NCBI GenBank assembly: GCA_037974665.1
Contig: CM075781.1
Span: 34,263,235 to 34,327,234, forward strand
Source: Ehretia macrophylla
Lineage: Eukaryota; Streptophyta; Magnoliopsida; Boraginales; Ehretiaceae
Direction of reading: 5' to 3'
Length of the DNA stretch: 64,000 nt
Positions 24,318 to 39,790 of this stretch are shown piece after piece. The number at the start of each line of letters is the position of its first letter. The first letter of the stretch is position 1. The notes beneath the pieces were generated by a model, which saw only the letters and a program-made list of their open reading frames with translations, had not been told where the DNA came from and did no database searches. The position numbers were made by a program, and so were the translations under genes.

Positions 24318-27300
24318 TTACGTCTTTGCTAGGCCAAATGAGGATCTACTCCAAACAAACTTGTCAACGTTGATTGGCTTTGTCATGACATCTGCTAGGT
24401 TCTCGTTAGTGTGAATCTTCTGCATATCCACACTCCCTTCCTCCACTACTTCTCGAACAAAGTGATATTGAACACCTATGTGTTTCGTCCTGGAATGAAA
24501 TGCTGGATTCCTTGCAATGTGCAAGGCACTCTGACTGTCACAAAACAAGGAAATTTTCTCTTGTTTGTGCCCGAGCTCCTCCATTAACCGTTTAATCCAG
24601 ATTGCTTCTTTACAAGCTTGTGTAGCTGCCATGTATTCAGCCTCTGTTGTAGATAGGGTTACAACAGTCTGTAATTTAGATATCCAGCTTACCACGCCGC
24701 CTGCAACTGTAAACACATAGCCTGTAGTGGACTTCCGTTTATCGGAATCACCTGCAAAATCCGAATCAACAAAACCCTTGACAGTAAATTCTGATCCTTC
24801 AAAACATAATGCAACATCCGAGGTCCCTTTGATGTATCGTAGGATCCTCTTAACAACATTCCAATGCTCTCTACCAGGATTCGCCATGAACCGACTGACC
24901 GCACCAACTGCTTGAGCAATATCTGATCTCGTGTATATCATAGCGAACATGAGACTTCCCATTGCTGATGCATACGGTACTCGAGACATTTCTATCCTCT
25001 CCGCTTCAGTGCTAGGGCACATACTTGAGGATAATTTGTAATTGACAGGAAGCGGGGTCGAGATTTCCTTACAATCTTGCATATTGAAGCGCCGCAAGAT
25101 TTTCTTCAAGTAATTCTTCTGGGAAATCCATACCTTCCTACCTTTTCTGTCTCGGTGAATTTGCATCCCTAAAATCTTGTTTGCTGGTCCCAAATCCTTC
25201 ATATCAAACTCCCCAGCCAACTGTGCCTTCAGTTCTTGGACCCGATCTTTACTGGGACCTGCTACCAGCATGTCGTCCACGTACAACAGCAGAATGATAA
25301 AATCATTATCGCCAAACCTCTTGTAGTACGTACAATGGTCTGAATTGAGTCTGTTGTACCCAAGGCTAATCACGAAGGAATCAAATCTCTTGTACCAACA
25401 CCTTGGCGCCTGCTTTAAACCGTACAGAGATTTGGTCAACCTGCAAACCAAGTTTTCTTTTTCTTTCTCAACAAAACCTTCTGGTTGAAGCATGTAAATC
25501 TCTTCTTCAAGCTCTCCATGAAGAAAAGCTGTCTTTACATCTAATTGTTCTAGATGTAAGTCTAACACAGCACACATGGCCAAGACTACTCTGATAGTTG
25601 TAAGTCTTACCACAGGAGAAAATATCTCGTTGAAGTCAATTCCTTCTTTCTGAGCATATCCTTTCACCACCAGTCTTGCACGATATCGCTCCACTTGGTC
25701 ATTACCATCTCGCTTGATCTTGTAGACCCATTTATTACCAATGGCTTTCCGTCCAGGTGGTAGTGGAACAAGCTCCCACGTCTTGTTTTTATGTAGAGCT
25801 TCAATTTCTTCCTGCATTGCTGTCATCCATAGGGCAACATCGGGGCTTTTTATAGCCTCGTGAAAGGTAGATGGTTCTCCATCCTCCGTTAGAAGACAGT
25901 ATGCAGCATTGCTCGCCATGACAAAATCTGAATGCCAAGTTGGTCTTGTTGTCTGACGCAATGAACGTCGGACTTCTATAACCTCAGCATCATCTGGTTC
26001 TTGTTCCTCGTGCTCCGGTGCAGCTTCAGAAGAAGCATCTCCTTGTTCTGACTTATCTTCAATTTGTATTGTAGTAGTCTCCTTTGAAGTGTTGCTGTCG
26101 TCTTCACTTTGCAGTTTATCTTCTGCAAATATCACATCTCTGCTGATGACAACCTTGTGGGCAGTGGAATCCCACAGGCGATACCCCTTAACACCATCAG
26201 CATTTCCCAAGAATACACATTTCCTGGATTTTGGATCCAGCTTTGTTCTTTCTTGGGAACCATACATCACATATGCCGGACACCCAAATACGTGCAAGGT
26301 AGAATAATCTGCGGGTTTTCCGGTCCACATTTCCATTGGTGTCTTCAACCCAATTGCAGTTAACGGTGACCGGTTTATCACGTAACAGGCAGTTCTAGCT
26401 GCTTCTGCCCAAAATGATTTGGCTAGACCTGCAGTTTCCAACATAGCTCTCATTCTTTCAAGAAGAGTTCTGTTCATCCGCTCTGCTACACCATTTTGCT
26501 GAGGTGTATGTGCAACAGTAAATTGCCTCTGAATACCCTCTTGCTTGCAAAATGCCAAGAAGCTCCCGTCAGTGTATTCTCCTCCGTTGTCCGTCCTTAA
26601 ACACTTGATCCTTTTCCCGGATTCAAGTTCCACCAGCGCTTTGAATGTTTTAAATATTGGAAACACATCTGACTTGTTCTTGATTGGATACACCCACAGT
26701 CTCCTGGAGTAATCATCAATAAATGATACAAAGTATTTGGCTCCTCCTAGGGACAAAACCGGTGATTCCCAAACGTCTGAATGGATCAAGTCTAGAATGT
26801 GTTTGCTTCTGGCAGTAGATCTCCCAAATTTCAATCTATGCTGCTTACTGGTAACACAGTGCTCACAAAAAGGTAAGTTTACCGTCTTGAGCCCGGGTAG
26901 GAGATTACGTTCAGCAAGAATCTTCAAGCCTCGTTCTGTCATGTGGCCCAATCTGCGATGCCACATTATAGTTGATTCTTCTTGACCGGCTGATGCAACT
27001 GATACATCTGCCTCCTGTAACGTATCTCCCAAAAGCATGTATAGATTTACCCCGATCTTTTCTGCCTTGATCACCACAAGCGCTCCTTTGACAACCTTCA
27101 TGATCCCATCCTCGATATGGGTCTTGCAGCCAAGGTCATCCAATTGTCCAATGGACAATAGGTTCTTCTTCAAGCCCTTCACGTGTCGTATCCCTTGAAT
27201 GGTGCGAATGGTACCATCATACATTTTAATTTTGACGGTACCGATACCAACAATCTCCAAGGCATGATCATTACCCATGTACACAGATCCTCCAGAGACA

Positions 27301-28226
27301 GGTTCATAGTTGTGAAACCATTCTCTACGAGAGGTCATATGCCATGTTGCTCCCGAATCCATTATCCAAGCATCAGTGAGCTCCTTTCTGCCTTTTGATA
27401 CAGTTGCTGCTTCGCTATATAAAATATCTCCATCATCTGGTACAGTCGCCACACATCCCTGAGAATTTGTCACCTCGGGATTCTTTTTGTTGCTCCAACA
27501 ATCCTTCTTGAAGTGCCCTTTCTTGCCACAGTTGTAGCATTTGATATTCTTTCTACTCTTTGATTTTGATCTACCTTGGTTGTTGCTCCCACTAGAGCCA
27601 CGTTCCGTTGATCTACCTCTCACCATTGATAATGCCTCTGCTTGTTGTGAACTTTCGATTCTGTCTTCCTTACTTTTGCGCCTAGATTCCTCTTCCAGAA
27701 CAGCGGCTGCAACATCATCAAAAATAACAAAATCTGAAAGAACATTGTTAGTGTAACTAATGATGAGTTGATCATACGAATCAGGTATACTTTGAAGTAG
27801 AATTTCTGCACGTTCAAGCTCCGCTATTTTATGCCCAATTGCAGTCAATTGAGAGAATAGCGTATTTAAGGTATTGATGTGATCTGTCACCGATGTGGAC
27901 TCACTCATCCGAAGGGTGTAAAGTCTCCTCTTCAAGAAAATCTTGTTGTGAAGTGACTTAACCTCATACAGTTTGGTCAGCGCATCCCAAATTTCTTTTG
28001 CTGACTTCTTTTCCTCAACGCTTGACAATACCGAATCTGCCAATGCCAGGTGCAGATTAGCCATAGCGTTGTCATCCATCTCTTTCCACTTGTCGTCCGT
28101 CACCTCCGCTGGTCTGTCTCCAATTGTTGCCAAGCAATTCTCCTTTCTCAAGATTGCCTTCATCTTCAATTTCCATAGGGAAAAATTTCTCCCGTTGAAC
28201 TTCTCGATTTCAAATTTTGCTGCCAT
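24318..28226 (-). CDS. Copia gag-pol polyprotein, intact
   Basis: A single frame of 1302 residues. Gag occupies about 1-228, followed by a CCHC knuckle CYNCGKKGHFKKDC (230-243). The aspartic protease active site is MDSGATWHM (Asp290). Integrase has an HHCC finger (H423, H427, C454, C457) and a catalytic triad of D484, D546 and E582, with the last two 35 residues apart. Reverse transcriptase has LLLYVDDMLVAG (catalytic Asp pair at 983-985). RNase H occupies about 1150-1290 with VDSDFAGD and TEAEYMA. Order PR-IN-RT-RH defines Ty1/copia, and the motifs resemble the TNT 1-94 polyprotein of the Tork lineage. There is no stop, frameshift or missing catalytic residue. The ATG at 28226 opens MAAKFEIEKF, the usual start of this family. 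Confidence 0.95.
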   Translation of the reverse strand: MAAKFEIEKFNGRNFSLWKLKMKAILRKENCLATIGDRPAEVTDDKWKEMDDNAMANLHLALADSVLSSVEEKKSAKEIWDALTKLYEVKSLHNKIFLKRRLYTLRMSESTSVTDHINTLNTLFSQLTAIGHKIAELERAEILLQSIPDSYDQLIISYTNNVLSDFVIFDDVAAAVLEEESRRKSKEDRIESSQQAEALSMVRGRSTERGSSGSNNQGRSKSKSRKNIKCYNCGKKGHFKKDCWSNKKNPEVTNSQGCVATVPDDGDILYSEAATVSKGRKELTDAWIMDSGATWHMTSRREWFHNYEPVSGGSVYMGNDHALEIVGIGTVKIKMYDGTIRTIQGIRHVKGLKKNLLSIGQLDDLGCKTHIEDGIMKVVKGALVVIKAEKIGVNLYMLLGDTLQEADVSVASAGQEESTIMWHRRLGHMTERGLKILAERNLLPGLKTVNLPFCEHCVTSKQHRLKFGRSTARSKHILDLIHSDVWESPVLSLGGAKYFVSFIDDYSRRLWVYPIKNKSDVFPIFKTFKALVELESGKRIKCLRTDNGGEYTDGSFLAFCKQEGIQRQFTVAHTPQQNGVAERMNRTLLERMRAMLETAGLAKSFWAEAARTACYVINRSPLTAIGLKTPMEMWTGKPADYSTLHVFGCPAYVMYGSQERTKLDPKSRKCVFLGNADGVKGYRLWDSTAHKVVISRDVIFAEDKLQSEDDSNTSKETTTIQIEDKSEQGDASSEAAPEHEEQEPDDAEVIEVRRSLRQTTRPTWHSDFVMASNAAYCLLTEDGEPSTFHEAIKSPDVALWMTAMQEEIEALHKNKTWELVPLPPGRKAIGNKWVYKIKRDGNDQVERYRARLVVKGYAQKEGIDFNEIFSPVVRLTTIRVVLAMCAVLDLHLEQLDVKTAFLHGELEEEIYMLQPEGFVEKEKENLVCRLTKSLYGLKQAPRCWYKRFDSFVISLGYNRLNSDHCTYYKRFGDNDFIILLLYVDDMLVAGPSKDRVQELKAQLAGEFDMKDLGPANKILGMQIHRDRKGRKVWISQKNYLKKILRRFNMQDCKEISTPLPVNYKLSSSMCPSTEAERIEMSRVPYASAMGSLMFAMIYTRSDIAQAVGAVSRFMANPGREHWNVVKRILRYIKGTSDVALCFEGSEFTVKGFVDSDFAGDSDKRKSTTGYVFTVAGGVVSWISKLQTVVTLSTTEAEYMAATQACKEAIWIKRLMEELGHKQEKISLFCDSQSALHIARNPAFHSRTKHIGVQYHFVREVVEEGSVDMQKIHTNENLADVMTKPINVDKFVWSRSSFGLAKT

Positions 28227-28405
28227 AGTATTAACGACGATCTGCTTTGTAACTTGAACCGGCTCCCACTATTTCACTGTGAATAGTACTATTTATATGA
28301 ATAGTACCGTATACGTGAATAGTACTAAAACCGTATACAAAAATAGTATCGATACCGTATAGGTGAATAGTAACCCCGTATGTATACCAGTGACCCGTAA
28401 CCAAT
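28227..28405 (-). repeat. Copia 5' leader with short degenerate repeats
   Basis: Between the primer site and the gag ATG, the + strand repeats variants of 'gtgaatagta' alternating with 'ccgtatac'. There are about six 'atagta' words in 110 bp. The older copia copy has the same array with more units (57495-57655). The repeats are partly self-complementary, so the leader RNA could form hairpins. A role in translation or packaging is only a possibility. Confidence 0.7.
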
Positions 28406-28418
28406 GGCTCTGATACCA
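28406..28418 (-). other. Primer-binding site of the intact copia element
   Basis: The minus strand reads TGGTATCAGAGCC one base after the 5' LTR, complementary to the 3' end of plant initiator methionine tRNA, the usual primer for copia elements. Confidence 0.93.
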
Positions 28419-28419
28419 C

Positions 28420-28969
28420 TGTTGGGTATCGGTGCAGCGGAATGGTCGGGGACAAGCAGTATCACGCAACTAAAATATGAATGAGAACAGAGAAAGTAGA
28501 GACACAAGATTTACGTGGAAAACCCTCAAACAAATCGAGGGAAAAACCACGGGCAAGTAATGGAGGATTTCACTATGATGTGGAGTATTTTACAATAACC
28601 TTTCTCTCTAATATAAGGAGAGAACAATATCACTCTCTCAAATAATAGGAGAAACTAACTCTCACTCACAAATATAGAACAACAAAAGAGGAAGAAAACT
28701 ACTCAAGAGAAAGCTTATGTTTTCTCTCTAATTTGCTATGCTTGGATGATGCTAAATGGTAAGGAATGAGCTTCTATTTATAGGCTCATTCCATACCCAA
28801 AATCAAAGCAAAATAGTAGTGTGAAAATGATTTTTATGTGCCTAATTTTGCACCAAACTTTGATGCATAAATCTTCCTTTCCCATTGCCTTTTGTTTTCT
28901 TTTGACTCACCAAAAATGTAAAGCTACCAAATGTGACTTTACCTCATTAAAAGTCTTTGATGGCTCACA
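28420..28969 (-). repeat. 5' LTR of the intact copia element
   Basis: 550 bp with the minus-strand TATA motif CCTATAAATAG at 28784-28774. This LTR drives leftward transcription of the polyprotein. Confidence 0.93.
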
Positions 28970-29076
28970 TCTTTCACTCTCTGCCGTTTCAAATGGCTAT
29001 TTGATTTAGTTCGATATTTAATGTTAATTTTTTGGGGGGGATATTAATAATATGTTAGTGAATTAAGTAAAGGCCT

Positions 29077-29361
29077 GTGATCAAAATTCTTGTTAGGGAC
29101 ATGCATCCGTTGTGCTGCATAACACTAGAAAGCATCTGTGATGGTACGCTGGTGATCGGCGACAACTCGCGGGAGCTGACCCTTTCGAGAATTGGCTTGT
29201 CAGTTGTGTCTTCCTTGTACAACGGATATGAGGGGAATGCCGAGGTGTTGCCGGGATTTTACACAAGTGGACTAATTATGGCAAGGGATGGAGATCACGG
29301 TGGTTCACGCTTCGAAATGGTGTATTGTCTTACCAACTCATTCTGGAGCTCTTCCCGTTGA
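29077..29361 (+). other. Unrecognised open frame inside the TIR element
   Basis: A 94-codon frame in a patch clearly richer in GC than its surroundings. The translation contains LVIGDNSRELTLSRIGLS, then [20 protein letters not shown], then [15 protein letters not shown]. It has an ordinary amino-acid mix, unlike the low-complexity frames nearby. I do not recognise the family. It could be a fragment of a host gene captured by the transposon, the last exon of a decayed transposase, or chance. The ATG at 29077 is not supported by anything beyond being first. Confidence 0.35.
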
Positions 29362-29716
29362 TGTAGTTGATCTATGTTTTCTTAAGTTTGTCATGTTGCT
29401 GCAAATGCTTTAACCACAAATAGGTATTCTAAGAATTTTTGTTAATTCAATCTTTGAGGAAGAACGTTAATTCAAATTTAAAAAGGGCTTTGGTAAAGCT
29501 TTTTTTGCAAATGGTGAAACTGGTGAAGTTTAAATAAGGGTAATTTTGTCTTTAGTAACGTGTAATTAACAAGTTAAAAAAAAAAAGTTTAATTTGGGGT
29601 GTGTGTGAAACCTTTTTCATAATAAAGGGTCTATCACGTTACTTTCGAAAATACAAGGTTTATGATGCAACTTTAGTAAAACAAAGGGAGTTATGATACA
29701 TTTTACTCTTAAGACT

Positions 29717-30679
29717 TTGATAATTATGTATTATGAAGGATTTCATTTATTAATTTGGAGATTTAATTACGTGTCTTAAATTTCGTATAGATGCTTTGAT
29801 AACTCATCACCTATTTATTATTGTATTTTTAGGTAGATATAAATTTAGTGTCTTACGTATTGAAGAAATATATCATTCTTAATGCGAAGTAGATACGTTC
29901 CTAAGATTTGCTTAGGCAAATTTTGGGGGCGCGATATTATATAAGGTAGGTTATGTTTTTTCAGATTTAATCTTTTTAAATTTTAGATATTTATTTCAAA
30001 TTTTTTATTAATAATTAGTTTATTACTATAAATCTGATTAATTACTAAAATTTAGAAGGACTAAATTTACTAACTTGTAATATATATCATCTGAAGAATA
30101 AGAGAATTAATAAATGGGAGATTTTTTACTAGGACTACGGAAATCGCTGCTTATGTTTTATGTTTATTTATTTATTTATTTTTGGTCAAGAGGTGTAAAG
30201 AGATGTTGGATGACGCGTAGCTTGTTTGGATTGCCTTTTTAAAAGGAAAGTAAAAAAAGGGAAGGGATTAGGGAATCCTTCCATTTGTTTAGATTGTATT
30301 TTGAGATTTAGTAAATGATTTGAAGGGATTTTAAAATTTTTCTGTTTTTTTAATAATTTTTTTTTTACAATTTTTCTAATTTAGAGTAAAATAGAGGAAA
30401 AGGAAAGTAAAATGTATAAAAAAATTAATTTATTCTTAAACCTTTTTATAATTATTTAATAAGAAAGATAGTAAAGTAATTTTATATTTAAAATTATCTT
30501 TTCCTTTTCTTTAGTTCTTCTGAACAAAAACTTATAAATTTTTTTTTATTATCTTTTTACAATTCAAATAAAAGATTTTTTTTTTTCTTCTTCTATCCTA
30601 CTTTCCTTTCCTTTCCCATGTGCAATCTGGACCAAACATAGGGGAAATGATTAGAAGATTTGATCAACGTGACCAATGA
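29717..30679. other. AT-rich intergenic DNA with a possible MITE
   Basis: I see no gene. A weak inverted pair, 'tgtttggattgc' near 30227 and 'gcaatctggaccaaaca' near 30640, suggests a MITE of about 415 bp, but the ends are short and no TSD is clear. Confidence 0.35.
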
Positions 30680-30689
30680 CAATGTTCTA

Positions 30690-30855
30690 AATGATGAACA
30701 CGTGGTACTCCAGTCCTTTGTCAGTCCCATCGATATCTCCCAACTTTCAACAAGAACTACTCGACCAAAAAATAAAAGAACTAATACTTTAATTATTTAA
30801 TTCCATCCCATGATAAACGGAATACTCCATTGACTGCTTTAAGAGGTTTTCGGAC
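30690..30855 (+). repeat. CRK upstream block, CRK-B copy
   Basis: Homologous to 1265-1425 and 7190-7345. Its continuation lies at 32975-33060. The gap is occupied by the dispersed AT repeat (30885-31020), the hAT element and about 0.8 kb of other DNA. Confidence 0.55.
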
Positions 30856-31041
30856 CGCATCTCATACGTCAGTTTCAGAATTTTTTTTATATTGAAAGTT
30901 AAAATACATATTTTTTTAATTATATCAGTATAATTTTTTAGTATAAATTAATTAAAATTTTTAATTAAAAATACATAAATATTTAATTTTTTTAAAAAAA
31001 AATATAAAATTTTTAATGTTCCCTTTTTTATAGGCTACTGG

Positions 31042-32137
31042 TAGATGTGACATTTGGACTGAGCCGACACAGGCCCAATTCAGCCAGGCATATGAAAATT
31101 CGGGTCCAGCCCAACTCGAATGAAAGTGGGTTCGACTCGACTCGACTCAACCCACTACATATAGGTGAGCCGAGGTGGGTCACATATTTTTAGATCCAGC
31201 CCATTTGTGTCCAAACCCATTTATGCCCAAGTCCAGCCCAACTTAGCCTATCTCAACCTATAAGCTCAACCCAACACAAGCCCAATTCGAGTCCAGATAA
31301 AACTCATCTTAAAATTATAATTTGTACATGTAATTTTTCTTATAAGTAGTTAGTGTATTTAACTTCATTTTACTACAAAACTATATATTTATTTTATTAT
31401 AAAAGAATACACAATATCTATGGCTATGGGAGAAGAAAATCTTTCACAACGATTACGTTCAAATGTTTGGAATCATTTTGCTTACTTTGAAGAACATGAG
31501 TATATAATTTGTAACTATTGTGAACGTAAATATATATTTCGTCGTCAATTTAGAACTGAAACGCTTGTAAGACATTTTATATCTTAACATTCAAATGTTT
31601 CAAACTATTTTAATCCTCAACTACCGCCACCGCCACCACTAACAGGCCCAGTACTTGCACAAGAAGCATAATAAAATGGAAAACTTTTCTACCAACTTTC
31701 TTTAAGCATTTATGTAATGTTTTTTTTTTTTTTTTTTTTTTTAATGTTTATTAGTAACGTATACGTGTCTTGTGAACTTATGGTTTGTTAAGTAATGTTT
31801 TATTATTTATATTAATATTATCAATCAATTTATGTCTTGTTAATTGTTAAATTAACTTTTTCGTAAAAAAAGTTAAGCTTAAACTTTTTTCGTTATTAAT
31901 CCAACTATCAAAATTCAGAACACACTAATAAAAAATAAAAAAAAGATGGGAAGGCCTAGTCCAACTTGCGACTCATGGTAGCGGATTTGTAAGCCGAGTT
32001 GGGTCTTATATTTCAAGAATTGAGCTCAATCCAGGTCAGCCCACTAAGTATATGTGTTGAACCGAGTTTATTTTTTTAACTCACGATTCAATCGGACCAT
32101 GACAAGCGGTGCTGAACTGACCCATTTGTCAACTCTA
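31042..32137 (+). mobile_element. Non-autonomous hAT element carrying a BED exon
   Basis: The left end TAGATGTGACATTTGG pairs with the right end, which on the minus strand reads TAGAGTTGACAAATGG. An 8-bp duplication flanks it: GCTACTGG (31034-31041) and GCTGCTGG (32138-32145), 7 of 8 matching. TAG-type ends with an 8-bp TSD define hAT. Both subterminal regions are rich in 'gcccaa', 'agcccaac' and 'gactc' words. At 1096 bp it is far too short for a transposase and keeps only a zinc-finger exon. Confidence 0.78.
31420..31671 (+). pseudogene. BED zinc-finger remnant of a hAT transposase
   Basis: The frame gives SNVWNHFAYFEEHEYIICNY, then C and a basic stretch, then TETLVRHFIS, a stop (TAA at 31585), then HSNVSNYF. 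VW..F, C-x2-C and the L..H..H arrangement are those of BED fingers at the N-terminus of hAT transposases. The internal stop falls between the two histidines, so the finger is broken. No RNase H-fold transposase core follows. Confidence 0.7.
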
Positions 32138-32145
32138 GCTGCTGG

Positions 32146-33513
32146 CCTGAATGTACATGTGCCCTGACAGCTCACCATTATTTTCATAGGTAGATTTTTC
32201 TCACCATAACTGTTTGAAAAATCTTCACATTTTGTATGGGTTGAAATTCTTGGGACTCTTTTGGAATTTATTAAAAGTATTATAGACTCTTTTATACTTT
32301 TGAGACCCCCCATAACAACAAATTAAACAGTAAAAATTACAAATTTGGTAAAAAATAAAGTTCGAACCTCAGACCTTGTAATAAAAGGGTTATACTCTAA
32401 CCAACTTAGAATATGCAAATGTTGGAATTTGTTTACTATCAGTCATCTTCTCCACATCTCACCATCATTGACACTGCCTTTTTTTTTTTGGTTTTTTGGG
32501 GTCAGAGACACTGCCTTAATTCTAACCATCCATACCAATGACCACCACCTATGCTATTCACACAATAGACCCATTTACAATATCAACAAACACACCCATT
32601 TACACCTATATAGATACACACAACACATCCATTTACAATATTAACACATAATTGAATTACAAATTCAATATACACAAACACACCCGTGTATATAATATTA
32701 AAAATTCACAGTTTAAAGTATGATCTTCTGCACAACAACGTCTATCAATATGGGATAAAATTTGGTGGTAAAATTATTCAAATTTATATGGGTGTATAGA
32801 ATTGTTTTTGCATGTGTGTATATGCGTGTGTCTACGTGTTTGTGCCTTGTGGGTGGGTGTGCGGGTGTGTGTATCTAGGTGACTGTAATAAGAAAGAAGA
32901 GGTTTTGCGGCTGTGATTTTGCAAACTGGGACTGTGAGATTTTTTCTGTGGTGATGTTTAGTTTTTTCATCCATAGCATAACTATATTGTCTAACAATTT
33001 AATGCTTCTTTGTAATTCAATTGAAGTCGGTCGCTGTATACTCAGTTTTCCCTCCTATTGTTAGCGCCACGGAGACTAGCAAATCGCCCCTAAAAGTAGT
33101 GCTCTCCTACGCCTCCAGAGAAGCATACATTCTCTCCATGAAAAAAGCCCTTCAAGCTTCTCAGTCCACCAACTCTGGTCATACCCGGACCCGGAGCATC
33201 GCGTTTCTCTTATTTTCATCCCCTCGGTTTTCTACATATAGCTGGTTGTCGATGTTCACCCAAAAAAGAGAATACAGAGCCTTCTAGTCATAGTTTTGAT
33301 CGTAGATCTACGTTAATAAATGGCATACTACTTTGGCTAACAATTCAATGGGATATTCTTTGGTCCGGCATGAGACAATTTTTGGTTAGGTAAAACTGGA
33401 CATCAAGTGAATTCCGTATGTATGTGGGACATATCATCACTTTTGCACTAATTGGACCAAAATATTTCCAGTTTTAATACTTAGTAATTTTTCCAATTTT
33501 TTTTTATTAAATC
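32146..33513. other. CRK-B distal upstream region
   Basis: This contains TG/CA-rich low complexity (32560-32690 and 32810-32880). The part 32975-33060 matches 1500-1610 near the window start. From 33065 to 33290 there is an 88-codon frame with a fairly normal composition (KVVLSYASREAYILSMKKAL) that I cannot assign. It may be a gene fragment. Confidence 0.4.
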
Positions 33514-33800
33514 GTAAGCAGCAGTAAATCAAAACGGTTTAAATAGTTGCATAATATAATTGATGACTATTATACGCACTCCCGTCACCACCACAGTTTG
33601 GTCTTTGTAGTTTTCCACGGCCTCGTCCTAATTTATGACCTCATGGAAGCAGGAAACCACTTTTGACTAATGAATTTTCTACACCTCAGAAGCCACGGCA
33701 ATTGTCTTTTCCCTTTCTCTTTCTCCTTATTAGTGCTTCTTGCAAGTTGCAAGAGATCTGAAACAAGTGAAGGAAGTTCAGAAAAAGCCATCCTCCAACC
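33514..33800 (+). promoter_or_regulatory. CRK-B proximal promoter and leader with W-box core
   Basis: Aligns with the CRK-A promoter from 'gtaagcagcagtaaatc' to the ATG. The W-box core TTGACT is at 33663-33668, 138 bp before the ATG. In CRK-C the equivalent position reads CTGACT, so the core is lost there. Confidence 0.5.
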
Positions 33801-38459
<4,659 letters not shown>

Positions 38460-39790
38460 GATAAGAAGATTAATCCATTTACAGTCAATGATTCAGGTTG
38501 CAAATGACTTGTGTTATCGTTACACACTAGCCAAAAGATCTAAAGCAATATTCTCAATATTATTAGCATGTAATTTTTATCTTTATATACTCCTTCCGTT
38601 GTATTATGGCACATTCTATTATCCATCACTATGTACCCTTGAACTTGATTTGTCTCATTTTCGAATAAAAGAAAACAGATTTTAAGTATCAACCACAACT
38701 AATTGATTTGAAGAGTTATCCTATCGATAGAAAAACCTGTGCATTGGTTAATAGGAGATGCTACTATCATGATCTGGAATTAAATTAAGGGTGAAATACA
38801 TCACAACCACTATGATTTGTCTAATGTGTTGGTTATTCCTTCATGGTATTGCATTAATAGAATGTTGCAAACATGCCCCAACTGGTAGTTGATTCTTCAA
38901 AGTTCTCCCACGCTAACTTTGCAACTTCAAGTCATCGACATATGTGACCCTGACAAAACATGGTCATGTTCTATATTTTGGAAATCATGAAGATTTAATA
39001 AATCATTTGGATAAGACAGAGGACGTATCTAGCTTTTACGACAAGGGGGTATGAGTTTATTACGATAAACACAAGATGGTATTGTGTATTGTGAATGAAA
39101 GAGAATGGAGCTATTTTTGTGGGCCAAAACTCCAAAAAAATTTACAGTAAATCAGTGATACGATTGAGTGTAATGATCAAATAATTAATTGTATTATCAC
39201 TTCGCCATCACTTAAAATTATTACTGGATCCAAATCCGACGAGACTAACCAAAACATAACTCCAACCAATCCCTCTCCACACCCTCAAAAGCATAAGATG
39301 GGGCATGGTTGTAGACATCTTCACAAATAGAAACTTGAGAATGCAAGAGTGGTTAGTTTCTTTAAGAGGCAATTTTCTGCAAAAGTTACATAAAACAAAC
39401 AAACCAGAAATTATCTTCCTACTTTCTCCTGTATATGAATCTCATATCCTTTTGACCGTGGAGAAAACATTGTGGCTTGTATCGTATAATCTGCATACCA
39501 GGATTTTAAGTCAAGGCTTGAGAATGAATTTGTTATGTTTTGGTTTGAAGATGCTAGCTAGAATTGCTTTCTATGCTGCAAACTATAACAATTTTTAAAG
39601 ATACTATTTAGCAATGTGAAAGAATTAGAGAGAATATTATTCTGCAGGTATTGCAACCCCCCACCATTATTTATTATAGACCCGCTAAAAAGATATCTTG
39701 AATCTGCCCCTAACTATAGGGTTGGAGTTTGTGATATTGCATTTCACTTGGGACTTGATCGAGATACAGTATGTCCTTTCGTTTTGCTTG
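38460..39790 (+). other. CRK-B 3' flank
   Basis: The first ~650 bp align with the CRK-A flank once its MITE and solo LTR are removed, and serve as the empty-site control for both. 'aataaaag' at 38665 is a likely polyadenylation signal. From about 39120 to 39790 I see no supported gene. Short frames at 39305-39598 and 39616-39999 have no recognisable features, and the second runs into the CACTA fragment. Confidence 0.5.

Larger units (their letters stand above)
23703..28969 (-). mobile_element. Complete Ty1/copia retrotransposon, Tork/Tnt1-type
   Basis: Total length is 5267 bp on the minus strand, with LTRs at 28420-28969 (5') and 23703-24252 (3'). The flanking duplication TCTTT occurs at 23698-23702 and 28970-28974. 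A primer-binding site, a polypurine tract, a TATA box in the LTR and a single uninterrupted gag-pol frame are all present. I found no difference between the two 550-bp LTRs on reading them side by side, which indicates a very recent insertion. Everything required for autonomous transposition appears intact. It landed inside the TIR element at 23381-29711. Confidence 0.95.
23381..29711. mobile_element. TIR transposon split by a copia insertion
   Basis: The ends are imperfect inverted repeats of 40 bp or more. The left end reads TAAGTAAAATGCATCATACC. The right end, read on the minus strand, reads TAAGAGTAAAATGTATCATA. Both continue into 'acgtgatagaccct'. A direct repeat AGACT flanks both ends (23376-23380 and 29712-29716). 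Removing the copia element and one TSD leaves about 1.06 kb. The superfamily is unclear, because a 5-bp duplication does not point to one class. The interior right half holds a GC-richer open frame (29077-29361). Confidence 0.55.

Noticed and set aside
28325..28507. Small upstream open frame in the copia leader and LTR
   Set aside because: It spans the primer site and LTR border and is not conserved in length or frame in the older copy.
30219..30643. Possible MITE
   Set aside because: The inverted ends are short and imperfect and I could not find a TSD, so it is mentioned only as a weak possibility.
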